Part shown: positions 55,491-64,000 of the stretch, piece by piece
How positions within the stretch are numbered: position 1 is the first letter of the stretch
How the letters are laid out: each line of letters begins with the position of its first letter
Made by a program: the position numbers and the translations under genes
DNA from: Methanomassiliicoccales archaeon
GTDB taxonomy: Archaea > Thermoplasmatota > Thermoplasmata > Methanomassiliicoccales > UBA472
Length of the DNA: 64,000 bases
NCBI GenBank assembly: GCA_036504055.1
Contig: DASXVU010000036.1
Coordinates: forward strand, 1-64,000
Reading direction: 5' to 3'
The notes under the pieces: generated by a model
What the model was told of the DNA's origin: nothing
Database searches by the model: none
Seen by the model: only the letters and a program-made list of their open reading frames with translations

Positions 55491-58400
55491 TCAGATGGTC
55501 TTCCTGCGTTTGCGAGCGATCACGACCACCGTGACCAGCCCCCCAACTGCGGCGAGCGCCCCGATGATCAGGAAGGGTGTGATGTCCCCTCCCTTGGATC
55601 CACTATTCTCCCCGATGTTCTCCGTAAGGGATATCATCGTCAACTGTCCCAATTCCTGGTCAGATGATATGACTAAACCTTGGACATAATCGGTCATTCC
55701 CGAAGCAGAGACGCGAAGCTGAAGTTGACCGGCGTCCACATAGACACTGAACTGACCCTGGGCATTGGTCGTGAGGCTCTGCCCTCCGGCCACCACGGTG
55801 GCACTGGAAATCGGCTTGCCATCCTTGTCGATCATGGTCCCTCTGAGAACGAACCGACCAGGAGACATCTCGCCTGATACCGAGTTGAACGACCAGGAGA
55901 ACACCTCCATTGTGTTTCCGGAAAGGTCCTTGGCACCTGCGACGATCACAGTATAGTTGGTCCCTCCGACCAACTGTCTGCTCACCTCATAATTGGTGCC
56001 ATTCATCGTGAACGGACATTCCTGCCCGTTGACCTTAACGGAGATGCCGATCTCGCTGACCGTCTCTGAGAACCTGAACGATATCTTTTCATTGACACCT
56101 GCGTTTGCCGTGGATGGCGAGTGGGCCACTATTCTGGGAGCTGCACCATCCGCCGTGACGTTGACATATCCAATCGTGGCACGCCAGGCCCGGTCGGTCA
56201 CCGTCAGCTTGAACGTGTGGTTTCCCGGCGTTAATGAGACCGATACCGACGAGGCTCCGCTCGTCAGACCATGGTTGATGTCCGAGTCAATGCTGTATGT
56301 GATCGAAGAGATCCCGATGGAATCACTGACGTCCCACCCGAAGAGCACTGTAGCATTGTTAGCCATCGAGCCTTCGGCAGGAGTCATCGAATGGATGACC
56401 GGGGGGTTCAGGTCCACGGTCATGTTCACGCCCACTGTCCTGGCGTTGCCGGCAAGGTCGGTAGCCCTGACGTAGACGGTATGCAGACCTTCGCTCATCT
56501 GGATCGGATCATACGCTCTGGTGGCCTGTGATTGCCATTCACCCGTGTCGACCTTGACCTCATAGTATGCCAGACCGCTTCCGAACTCCATGCTCGACCA
56601 TGTGATGTTAAGGGTCGGGATGATATAGAATCCGCCTTCGGTGGGGGCCATTACGCTCAACGACGGAGCGACCGTGTCGATCACTACCGTGAGGAACGCG
56701 ATCCTCATCTTCACGGATTTGTCCACAGCCATGACACGGAGGTCGTGGGTTCCGTCAAAGAGATTGTCGAATGTCCAACCCGTCGCGGTGCCGACCGAGG
56801 TCATCGGACCGCTATCGAGACCGACCTCATAATGATCGATACCAGACCCGCTATCTGCGCCAGTCCATGTGATCGAGATCGTGTTCACGGCACAAATGGT
56901 GTGATTGGACGGAGAGGATATCGTGATCGTGGGCAGAGCGAAATCGACCAGTACCCTTGAGCTCTTTTCCACAGTATTTCCAGCCTTATCATATGTCCTC
57001 AGGTAGATGGTATGGGGACCTTCGGTTACGTCTAGGAACGTATGGCTGGTGCCCAGGCCCTTGTTCACCCAATCTCCATCGTCCAACCTTAATTCGGTCC
57101 GGTCAAGTCCGAACGGGCTGACCGCCAGGTCGAAGGCGTACCAGGAGATCGGAATGTCGCGATCGCTGATGGGCGTCCCGTCCGAAGGCGATATCGAATC
57201 CAAAGTTGGTATCCTGGTATCGACGTAGAAATCAAGAGAGCAAACGCGTATGTGGTTGGAGGCGTCCTTTGCCCACAGATAGACGGTGTGGGACCCATCG
57301 TCCAACGGTAAGATGAACGTGAATGAATTGACCGTCCCGACCGACTCGTAGACCCCCAGGTCCCAGGCCACCATGTATTCTGCCACAGTGCTGCCGGCAT
57401 CGGTTCCTGTCCAGGAGATGGTCGGAGTGTTATCATTGATGGCGGTATGATTTTCAGGAGTAACGATATTGACAACTGGAGCATTGGCATCGATGTATAG
57501 GGTGCGTGTAGCGGTGTTCTCGTTGCCGGCCTTGTCGACGGCCTTCACTGTCACAATATGTCGTCCGTCGGTCAGCCCGCCGAAGCTGCAAAGGTTTCCC
57601 AGACCGATGTTCCCAAAGACCCCGTCATCGATCTTGACCTCGAAATATTGTATGCCAGCATAATCATCAATGCCCTGCCAGCTGATCGAAGCGGTATCCG
57701 TGGTGAAAATCACGCCATCATGGTCGGGGCTGGTTATGTCCACGACGGGAGCCCCTGTGTCTGCGATAGGGAAGTAATCGTAGGCACCGCCTGGGATGAG
57801 GAGCTCTTCATCGACGATGCCGTTTCTGTCCCCGTCAGGCCAGCAATAGTCCGACCAAAAGTTGCCGATCCCGTCAGGACCGGTGGTGTTCCACCGGTCG
57901 TTCGGGCTGTCGTCCCAGGCCTGATATGCCGTAGGTGAGAATTCTCCGTCCGACCCGTGGTTGAACAGGAATCTGTTGTGGTGCAACAGAATGCTCTCGC
58001 AGTCGCTTATGTATACACCCACGTCCCGGTTGTGATAGAACACGTTATTGGTGATGAGGTCGGTTGCCTCGGCATTCAGCACCATGCCGATGTTACATTG
58101 GGTGAGGTTCATACCCTGAACGATCGTTGCGGAGGATTGGACGAGGTAGACCCCTATCGAACTGGCCCCTCCCGTCGAATCGGTACATAAGCCATTGTAT
58201 ATTTCGAACGTCCCGCACCCGAGGAGGTAAATACCCCCGATGGAGGCGTCCACCAGATTGTTGGTCATGACCCCGTCGGTGCATTGTTCGAAGCACATGC
58301 CATTGACGCCACCGGTGAGAGTGTTATGATCGAACACTCCATGGAGGCATAGCTCAGCGTATATGCCATCGACCTCGGAATCAGTGACGGTGTTCTCGGT

Positions 58401-60122
58401 CACTGTGAGGAAGCTCGTGAGCTGCATCCAAATGCCATAGACACACTCTGAGATGTGGTTCTGGTCAAGGGAGATCACATTCGCATTGGAAATCTTCATT
58501 CCGCGGTCCAGGCCAGTGATGGTATTATCCTGGATCATGGTGGATAGGCCGGAAGAGACCTCGATGCCGATGCCTGCCGAACCAGGTCCGGCGATCTGGT
58601 TCCCGCTAATGTTGCAGTCAACGGAACCGGAAGGACCGGTAAGGAGCACTCCAGAATGCGAATTCAACAATATGTCATTGTCCACTATCCACGCTCGGTC
58701 CGAATCGGATATCCATAGCCCATAGATGTTCCCGGTGAGATGGCAGTCCGACACCGTCGCATTATCGGAGTTGTAGAGCTCAACGCCCTCCTGGTTGAGG
58801 TATGCTCTGATACGCTGGACCGTTGAATTGTCAGAACCTACAACCCTTATTCCGATGACATTCGACATGAAGCTTCCGTCGATAACGCGGCACTTGTAAC
58901 AGCTGTCCAAGATCGCACCGTTCTGGGCGTTGTGAGAGGCGTTTGCCGAGCCGATCGTGCAGTTGTCGCTGTTGACGATCCAGAATCCACTTGCTTTGTT
59001 GTAGGTGCAGTTTGAGGTGGTATAGATCCAAGAGGACCCGGAAGAGAAGAAACCATACTGGGTGTTATTGCAGAGGGTATCATACCACAAGTAAGAGTCT
59101 CTACAGTTAGTCAGGTAGATACCCTGCCCATTGAAGTACATCCGGTTACGGTCGGTGCTGATATGCTCACAGTAATTTGCGTAGAATCCGTACTGGCTGC
59201 TCCTGGAGCAGTTGTTGCCGTTCAGGGTGACATAGTTGGCTCCGGTGGCGTATATGCCTCTCGGGTTGTCGATGCAGAGATTGCCGGTCAGAGTGCAATT
59301 ATCCGCCTCATTGACCTGGATACCGCTGAATCCGTTGGAAAAGACCTTGTTCGCGGCGACAGTGTTCCTGTCACCCGCGATGAAGATGCCGGAGTTTGAG
59401 TTCGAGCTGCAGTTGTTCAGATCGATCTTATTGAAATTGGAACCAGCTTCAATGTACATCCCATAGGTGAATCCTTTTACGATATTATCGCTGATCACGT
59501 TCTGATAGCTCCCAGAGATGAGCAGACCGTCTACTCCGCGAAGGCAGGTATTGTTGTCGAAACTGCTTCCATGGGTCGATTGGATGGCGATGATCGCGCC
59601 ATATGAATCGGCTATGTTGTTCTGATAGACCTTCACGTTCGAACAGCCAGCGATCTTGACACCGGCCATGGTGACATTGTGCACCGTGTTCCCGTAGACC
59701 ACGACGTTCTGTGAGTTGAGAACGGTTATTCCATCATAGGTCTCGTTGACCCTGCTGTTGCATACAAAGATATGGCTGGACGATGAAATGAAAATGCCTG
59801 CGCCTGATCCGATGTCGGAGTTGAATAGTCGGGTGTTGTTGACAACGCAATTGTCGATGTTGAGGTAGTCGTCGACGTTCTTGATGACTATCCCGTTCTC
59901 CTCGTCGTCCGCATCGATGACTAGGCCGTTGATCTGGAATGGTGAACCTGATGAGCCATCCCCCACGTTTCCATGTCCTGCCACGAAGACCGCCAGTTGA
60001 TCATTTCCATCGATCACCACGGGCTCATGTGACGCGGCAGTAGCATTTCCGGTAATAAGCACGATCGTGACGACGAACAGCATACCAATGATGGTCCCCA
60101 ACAGGACCTTTCGCAGAGACAT
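55491..60122 (-). CDS. Giant beta-helix (NosD-like) surface protein with six Ig-like domains and C-terminal anchor
   Basis: 1543 residues. Signal peptide (1-29); a very long right-handed parallel beta-helix (about 60-770) of some thirty 22-24 residue turns (such as GIYLTNCRDSYLWYDTLCNN); six Ig-like domains (about 790-1330) opening with PVVDITSP, PVVNIVTP, PTLDSISP, PTITISSP, PSLSVMAP and PVIHSMTP; a Big_5-like domain with RIVAHSPSTANAG; a carboxypeptidase-regulatory-like domain (KDGKPISSATVVAGG...TTNAQGQFSV); and a final helix with RKRRKTI tail. Same plan as the 11-14 kb protein, larger and less repetitive in DNA. It is probably a surface adhesin or a polysaccharide-binding or -cleaving protein. 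GGGTG precedes the ATG. No catalytic site is recognised. Confidence 0.87.
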   Translation of the reverse strand: MSLRKVLLGTIIGMLFVVTIVLITGNATAASHEPVVIDGNDQLAVFVAGHGNVGDGSSGSPFQINGLVIDADDEENGIVIKNVDDYLNIDNCVVNNTRLFNSDIGSGAGIFISSSSHIFVCNSRVNETYDGITVLNSQNVVVYGNTVHNVTMAGVKIAGCSNVKVYQNNIADSYGAIIAIQSTHGSSFDNNTCLRGVDGLLISGSYQNVISDNIVKGFTYGMYIEAGSNFNKIDLNNCSSNSNSGIFIAGDRNTVAANKVFSNGFSGIQVNEADNCTLTGNLCIDNPRGIYATGANYVTLNGNNCSRSSQYGFYANYCEHISTDRNRMYFNGQGIYLTNCRDSYLWYDTLCNNTQYGFFSSGSSWIYTTSNCTYNKASGFWIVNSDNCTIGSANASHNAQNGAILDSCYKCRVIDGSFMSNVIGIRVVGSDNSTVQRIRAYLNQEGVELYNSDNATVSDCHLTGNIYGLWISDSDRAWIVDNDILLNSHSGVLLTGPSGSVDCNISGNQIAGPGSAGIGIEVSSGLSTMIQDNTITGLDRGMKISNANVISLDQNHISECVYGIWMQLTSFLTVTENTVTDSEVDGIYAELCLHGVFDHNTLTGGVNGMCFEQCTDGVMTNNLVDASIGGIYLLGCGTFEIYNGLCTDSTGGASSIGVYLVQSSATIVQGMNLTQCNIGMVLNAEATDLITNNVFYHNRDVGVYISDCESILLHHNRFLFNHGSDGEFSPTAYQAWDDSPNDRWNTTGPDGIGNFWSDYCWPDGDRNGIVDEELLIPGGAYDYFPIADTGAPVVDITSPDHDGVIFTTDTASISWQGIDDYAGIQYFEVKIDDGVFGNIGLGNLCSFGGLTDGRHIVTVKAVDKAGNENTATRTLYIDANAPVVNIVTPENHTAINDNTPTISWTGTDAGSTVAEYMVAWDLGVYESVGTVNSFTFILPLDDGSHTVYLWAKDASNHIRVCSLDFYVDTRIPTLDSISPSDGTPISDRDIPISWYAFDLAVSPFGLDRTELRLDDGDWVNKGLGTSHTFLDVTEGPHTIYLRTYDKAGNTVEKSSRVLVDFALPTITISSPSNHTICAVNTISITWTGADSGSGIDHYEVGLDSGPMTSVGTATGWTFDNLFDGTHDLRVMAVDKSVKMRIAFLTVVIDTVAPSLSVMAPTEGGFYIIPTLNITWSSMEFGSGLAYYEVKVDTGEWQSQATRAYDPIQMSEGLHTVYVRATDLAGNARTVGVNMTVDLNPPVIHSMTPAEGSMANNATVLFGWDVSDSIGISSITYSIDSDINHGLTSGASSVSVSLTPGNHTFKLTVTDRAWRATIGYVNVTADGAAPRIVAHSPSTANAGVNEKISFRFSETVSEIGISVKVNGQECPFTMNGTNYEVSRQLVGGTNYTVIVAGAKDLSGNTMEVFSWSFNSVSGEMSPGRFVLRGTMIDKDGKPISSATVVAGGQSLTTNAQGQFSVYVDAGQLQLRVSASGMTDYVQGLVISSDQELGQLTMISLTENIGENSGSKGGDITPFLIIGALAAVGGLVTVVVIARKRRKTI

Positions 60123-60483
60123 TGAACAACACCCTTGTCACAAAAATTCGCGAATTGAATATTTAATCATGGATTGCCAGTTATCATCTGTGATAATCTC
60201 CATATACGAATCATCGATTCATTTGGCTCGATGTATAACATTCATCTCGTAACAGTTAATCTCACAAAATCGAATGAGAATTTCATACTCCATGAACTAC
60301 CGATGTTCACAGATCAGGATGCGCTTATTTCCGCTGATATGTTCGGATTTAGTATCTTTGATGAAAAGTGAAAAAGGCTTGCCTTATCTGATACAAGGTC
60401 GATGGTCATAGCATCATTGATAGCGCTGACGGATAAGGAATGAGGCTGGAATAGGTTTCAAGCGACGATGGAATGTTCAGACC
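60123..60483. other. AT-rich promoter stretch of the giant surface gene
   Basis: Holds the promoter described at 60145-60167. The rest is AT-rich and free of supported genes. Confidence 0.5.
60145..60167 (-). promoter_or_regulatory. TATA-like box with adjacent 12-bp palindrome
   Basis: On the minus strand a TATA-like ATTAAATATTC (60157-60167) is followed directly by AATTCGCGAATT (60145-60156), a perfect 12-bp palindrome, about 23-34 nt before the surface gene's ATG at 60122. This placement suits a repressor or activator site; the binding protein is unknown, and the AT-rich context allows chance. Confidence 0.4.
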
Positions 60484-60879
60484 TCACATTCCGCCAGTGG
60501 TCTCCCATAGACCCATGATGTTCCCCTCGCTATCCTCGAAGTAGGCAAAGAAGCCCATGGTTCCGGCCGCCATCTTTTTCATTGTGATCTTGCCGCCATG
60601 CTTCTTCACGCTTTCCAGCGCCGCATCGATGTCATCGACCTCGAGGGTGACGATGGGATGCATGTTCGGACCCTCCCTCGGCACAATACCGCCGTTAATG
60701 GCACCAGGCTCTTTAGGCATGAACTTCTCGTTTACAGACGTCGTTCCCACTGATTGATAGTGTATGACCGGGTCGGGAGGGAACATCTGCCACCCAAAAA
60801 CCTCGGTATAGAACTTCTTTGCTCTATCCATGTCGTCAGCCGGAACCTCGAAATGAGTCACTTTGGCTTGTTTTGCCAT
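60484..60879 (-). CDS. VOC (glyoxalase-like) family protein
   Basis: 131 residues from ATG 60879, with GAGGAT at ideal distance (the in-frame ATG at 60897 lacks one). It has the two beta-alpha-beta-beta-beta halves of glyoxalase/dioxygenase folds: HFEVPADDMDRAKKFYTEVFGW at the start and ITMKKMAAGTMGFFAYFEDSEGNIMGLWE at the end. The metal ligands would be the early His and the late Glu, as in similar proteins. The reaction is unknown. Located between the giant surface gene and the MFS gene on the same strand. Confidence 0.88.
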   Translation of the reverse strand: MAKQAKVTHFEVPADDMDRAKKFYTEVFGWQMFPPDPVIHYQSVGTTSVNEKFMPKEPGAINGGIVPREGPNMHPIVTLEVDDIDAALESVKKHGGKITMKKMAAGTMGFFAYFEDSEGNIMGLWETTGGM

Positions 60880-61021
60880 GATTTCATCCTCGTTCAAATC
60901 CTCTGAGCAGAACGTAATTAACGATTTGTGGTCTCTTTCACCGGGATAATGCCCATACGTCGTTGATTCCGCAATGAATGGCGCTTGTCAGAGATACGAC
61001 CATGAACGGAAGGGATTTGTC

Positions 61022-62230
61022 CTATGCAACTGTCACTTTTTCGGACCTGATCCTGGCCCACAGTGCGACCATCCCCACTGCCGTGACCATGCCCAGGGCG
61101 GAGATGGAACCCCAGAAGATCCATCCGTTTGCGAGGTTGTCATAGAGGATGCCTCCGACCAGCGTCGAACCGAACCAACCGAATGATCCGATCAGCCCGA
61201 ATATCCCCAGATACTTGCCGCGTTCGGTCTCGCTCGACATGCTGACCGTTAGGTCGGTAGAAACCGGTACGACGATCATCTCCCCGATGGTGATGATCAC
61301 CATGGTGATCGCTAGCGTGATCCCTTCAACCACCCCAGCCACGAGGAAGTATCCCACCGCATAGATCACCGTACCCAATGTCATGGCCAGATATTTGTCC
61401 CTCTTTTCCAGTGAACGTGCCAGGGGCATCTGCAGAAGGACCACCATGACACCATTCAGGCCAAAGACAAGTCCGATGGTGAGTGTATCGATGTGCACCC
61501 GTTCGTTAGCGTAGACCGTGTAAGTGGTCCCGAACTGGCCGGACATAAGGAACATGGGGATGCATACCAGGCAAAAGATCAGGAAGAGCAACTTGACGTT
61601 GCGCAGTTCCTTTACCAGGGTAAAACGCTCCTTCGCCGGTCCCGGGACATAGGACTCGGTCAGCATGAAGGCAACTATCAGACCCGCCACCAGGGAAATC
61701 AACGCCGAGACCAGGAATGTGACGGAGTAGGAGAACACCAGCAGTATCCCGCCGATCATCGGTCCGAACGCGAATCCGAGGTTCCAGGCGACGCGCAACA
61801 ATCCGTAGGCCTCTAAGCGTCTGGCCGGTTCGACCACATCAGCCACCATCGCATTGTTTGCCGGGTCGAACACCCCTCCGAAGAACATGCTCAGCGACAG
61901 CACAAAGGCCACCGCAAATATATCGGGCCAGAACGCCACCAGGACGGCCAGGGCTAGGAAGGTGAGGCATCTCAAGATCATTGAGTAGGTCATGACCCCG
62001 AGACGACCGTATCGATCGGCCAACAGACCGCCGGCAAGGTTCCCGGCCGCACCGGCGATGCCGGAGACCAGCAATACCAGCCCGACCACCACCATTGGCA
62101 CCCCTAGCCCTTGGTACATGAAAAGGGCGAGGAAGGGGCCGACGATGCTGAAGCCAATGCCATCGATCAGACGGGACGTAAAGAGTACCCAAACCCTGTG
62201 GTCGTAACCCTTAAAGCCGAACCCTTTCAC
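61022..62230 (-). CDS. MFS transporter (12 helices)
   Basis: 402 residues from GTG 62230 (GAGGCGAT upstream). Motif A-like GGLLADRYGRLGVM after helix 2 and a second half with helices separated by KRDKYLAMT; twelve hydrophobic segments. It resembles MdtH/YfcJ-type multidrug or sugar exporters of MFS_1. Substrate not assignable. It stands alone on the minus strand, separated from the kinase gene by 167 bp. Confidence 0.9.
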   Translation of the reverse strand: MKGFGFKGYDHRVWVLFTSRLIDGIGFSIVGPFLALFMYQGLGVPMVVVGLVLLVSGIAGAAGNLAGGLLADRYGRLGVMTYSMILRCLTFLALAVLVAFWPDIFAVAFVLSLSMFFGGVFDPANNAMVADVVEPARRLEAYGLLRVAWNLGFAFGPMIGGILLVFSYSVTFLVSALISLVAGLIVAFMLTESYVPGPAKERFTLVKELRNVKLLFLIFCLVCIPMFLMSGQFGTTYTVYANERVHIDTLTIGLVFGLNGVMVVLLQMPLARSLEKRDKYLAMTLGTVIYAVGYFLVAGVVEGITLAITMVIITIGEMIVVPVSTDLTVSMSSETERGKYLGIFGLIGSFGWFGSTLVGGILYDNLANGWIFWGSISALGMVTAVGMVALWARIRSEKVTVA

Positions 62231-62397
62231 CGGATCGCCTCATCCCGGAGTGCAGTCATAATGGTCATTGGCATGGATGATTGGCCATGGTTCTGGTTTT
62301 ATTTATCTGCAATGCCGGAATCACCGCCTGGTCGATGGAGGTAACCGCTCGACAGGATGGTCCAGGGTGCATTTCGCGGAGAACGAACCAACGATCA

Positions 62398-64000
62398 TCA
62401 TGCCCTCTGATCCTGACCGGCCAATCTCCACTTTCCCGCCGGGACCTTGATCTCGAACCTGACACCCTTATGGTACTCTCCGTTCTCCCTTATCTCGATC
62501 CCGGTGATGGCCAGGATCTGCATGCCCAGATAGAGACCGAGACCGGAGTCCTTACCGAAACCTTTCAGGAAGATCCGGCTCTTGTCTTCAGGCCGAACCC
62601 CTGTCCCGTCATCCTCATAGACTATGGTGCAACCACCGTCAAGGGATGTGATGGATGAAAGCCTGACCTTTGTCACTTTCGACCCATGACGGTTCGTGTT
62701 GTCCAGCATTATGTAGAAAAACCGTTCCAGCATCGGGTCGGCGAATATCTCCAGGGAGCCGGTGTCCACAATGTACTCCACACCCTGCTCGGCACAGAGA
62801 ACCTTTGCCTTATGGTACACCTTACTGACGTTCTGCCATTCGGGGGAGACGATACCGACCTTCTCATAATCCCGGGTGAAGTTGATCAGATGCTCTATGG
62901 CCACCGTGGAGTCCATCATCTTCCTCAGATACTCGCTTGCCTGGGAATTCTCTTCGGTCTTGTCGTTTAGCAATTGGCCATAACCCCGTATGACCGTGAT
63001 GCGGTTCAGGATATCATGCCTGGTGACGCCATAGAGAACGTTCAGTTTGGAATTGGAGGATGCGAGCGCCTCTTCCACCTTCCTTTGCGAGGTAATGTCC
63101 CTAAGGATGAGAAGCTGACTGACCTTCTTTTTCTCGACCATGACCGGTGAGTAACGGACCTCCAGCCGTAGCGTCCGACCCTCAGGTCCGATCATCTCGA
63201 TGATGGCCGACCCCTCCTCGTCCGGAACGGTGGCCGCGTTCACTGCGGGCAGAATGGAACTGAGGGGCTTACCGAGCGGGAAGCCTTTCTCACGATGGAC
63301 CAACCTTTCCGCCGACGCGTTGAGGTAGGTGATGAGTCCCTCTTGGTTCACCATGATGGCACCGTCCTGCATGATGTCGGCGATCGAGTTCAGGGCCAAG
63401 GGCGTGGCATAAAACAACCCGTAACGGTAAACCACCAGGTATAACACACATCCCGCCAGTATGAACCCGAACAGCATCACATCAATGATCGGGAACGGGA
63501 GAAGGTTCTCAAGGCTCAACGTGACCAGCAAGGTCGGCACCAATGACGAGAACAGGATCAAACCGACCTGAACCCTCTGCACCTTGTGCGATTTTATGAC
63601 GGCGATAGCGGCTATGCTGATCGCAGCCAGTTCGAGCACGTAAGAATATGCGATCTGTAGGAGCGAGAAGATGCCGTCAACCGCCTGGAAAGGTTGAAGA
63701 ATGCCAGGCTCCAGGGTTACGCTCTCAAAGAACAGATGGTGGAGATCATTGGTCCACAGGGTGACCAGGCAGAAGGCAGGAACCACCGAGACCATAATGA
63801 TGTTCGTCCGAGTAAGGAGGTCGTCTCGGCCTGCATATCTCACCACGATCAGAAGGTACAGCTCTGGGATGCCGACTATTCCGAGATATTCCAACCCGTT
63901 CCAGAATAATTTCTCAGAGAGGGTGGCGCTCAGTAGTTCGAGCACATAGGAGACGGCAAGTATGGTGATCAGCAAAGACAGAGCGACGAAGAACATCTTG
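62398..64000 (-). CDS. Membrane histidine kinase: 7TM sensor, PAS domain, kinase (5' end outside window)
   Basis: 534 complete codons in the window. The first visible ATG (63996) falls at what matches the second helix of the histidine-kinase N-terminal 7TM region (family segment ELLSATLSEKLFWNGLEYLGI), so the gene probably starts upstream of the window. Six further helices span about 1-205. A PAS domain follows (about 208-320, DIMQDGAIMVNQEGLITYLNASAERLV), then the H-box YGVTRHDILNRITVIRGYGQ and the HATPase domain with LDNTNRHG, YEDDGTGVRPED and GKDSGLGLY. Signal unknown; no response regulator is next to it. Confidence 0.88.
   Translation of the reverse strand, partial: KMFFVALSLLITILAVSYVLELLSATLSEKLFWNGLEYLGIVGIPELYLLIVVRYAGRDDLLTRTNIIMVSVVPAFCLVTLWTNDLHHLFFESVTLEPGILQPFQAVDGIFSLLQIAYSYVLELAAISIAAIAVIKSHKVQRVQVGLILFSSLVPTLLVTLSLENLLPFPIIDVMLFGFILAGCVLYLVVYRYGLFYATPLALNSIADIMQDGAIMVNQEGLITYLNASAERLVHREKGFPLGKPLSSILPAVNAATVPDEEGSAIIEMIGPEGRTLRLEVRYSPVMVEKKKVSQLLILRDITSQRKVEEALASSNSKLNVLYGVTRHDILNRITVIRGYGQLLNDKTEENSQASEYLRKMMDSTVAIEHLINFTRDYEKVGIVSPEWQNVSKVYHKAKVLCAEQGVEYIVDTGSLEIFADPMLERFFYIMLDNTNRHGSKVTKVRLSSITSLDGGCTIVYEDDGTGVRPEDKSRIFLKGFGKDSGLGLYLGMQILAITGIEIRENGEYHKGVRFEIKVPAGKWRLAGQDQRA

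Overview
This window reads as an archaeal chromosome segment, most likely from Thermoplasmatota and possibly a Methanomassiliicoccales relative. The evidence is an archaeal FtsZ with a C-terminal DGVDFVR peptide, an archaeal type IV pilin, a Bat-type HTH regulator, and two histidine kinases with the RHD(C/I)LN H-box common in methanogens. TATA-like boxes lie 25-30 nt before leaderless starts, GTG/TTG starts have GGAGGTGA-like ribosome sites, and giant FN3 or beta-helix surface proteins end in one membrane helix and a basic tail. No methanogenesis gene or rRNA is present, so the lineage is an inference.

1-4.4 kb is accessory-looking: the catalytic end of a tyrosine recombinase cut by the window edge, about 1.1 kb of AT-rich DNA, a SAM methyltransferase, a ketopantoate reductase, a tRNA-3'-end-like hairpin, a possible remnant of a two-helix membrane protein, and a GNAT acetyltransferase. 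4.7-7.9 kb holds two tandem MDR oxidoreductases and a four-helix membrane protein, divergent from a Bat-type regulator across a promoter with a 12-bp palindrome.

8-26 kb is dominated by the cell surface: a thioredoxin/six-FN3/CcdA fusion, a beta-helix protein with homogenised Ig-like repeats, a type IV pilin and a nine-FN3 protein. Between them lie a radical SAM enzyme and a trkA-trkH potassium uptake operon. A DEAD-box helicase follows. 26.6-38.3 kb is a DNA-processing neighbourhood: a small Cys-rich protein, a family-6-like uracil/hypoxanthine-DNA glycosylase divergent from a nuclease-helicase of about 1363 aa (TM0106/RecB-type nuclease, RNase H-like domain, SF1 helicase), an unknown 160-aa protein, a large membrane-anchored ectodomain protein and a HerA/FtsK-like ATPase.

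38.4-49.5 kb is a mixture of small genes: DUF937, ftsZ, PPK2, a flavodoxin, a PhnB-like VOC protein, a TetR regulator with a clear palindromic operator and its DHA2-type MFS exporter, and small zinc-ribbon proteins. 49.5-64 kb is entirely on the minus strand: an ABC exporter pair, a universal stress protein, a REC-PAS-kinase, a small membrane protein, a 1543-aa beta-helix surface protein, a glyoxalase-like protein, an MFS transporter and a 7TM-PAS histidine kinase cut by the right edge.

The two most unusual items are the thioredoxin-FN3-CcdA fusion, which looks like a one-polypeptide transmembrane thiol relay, and the nuclease-helicase/HerA/glycosylase neighbourhood. No CRISPR array, insertion sequence or complete tRNA was seen.
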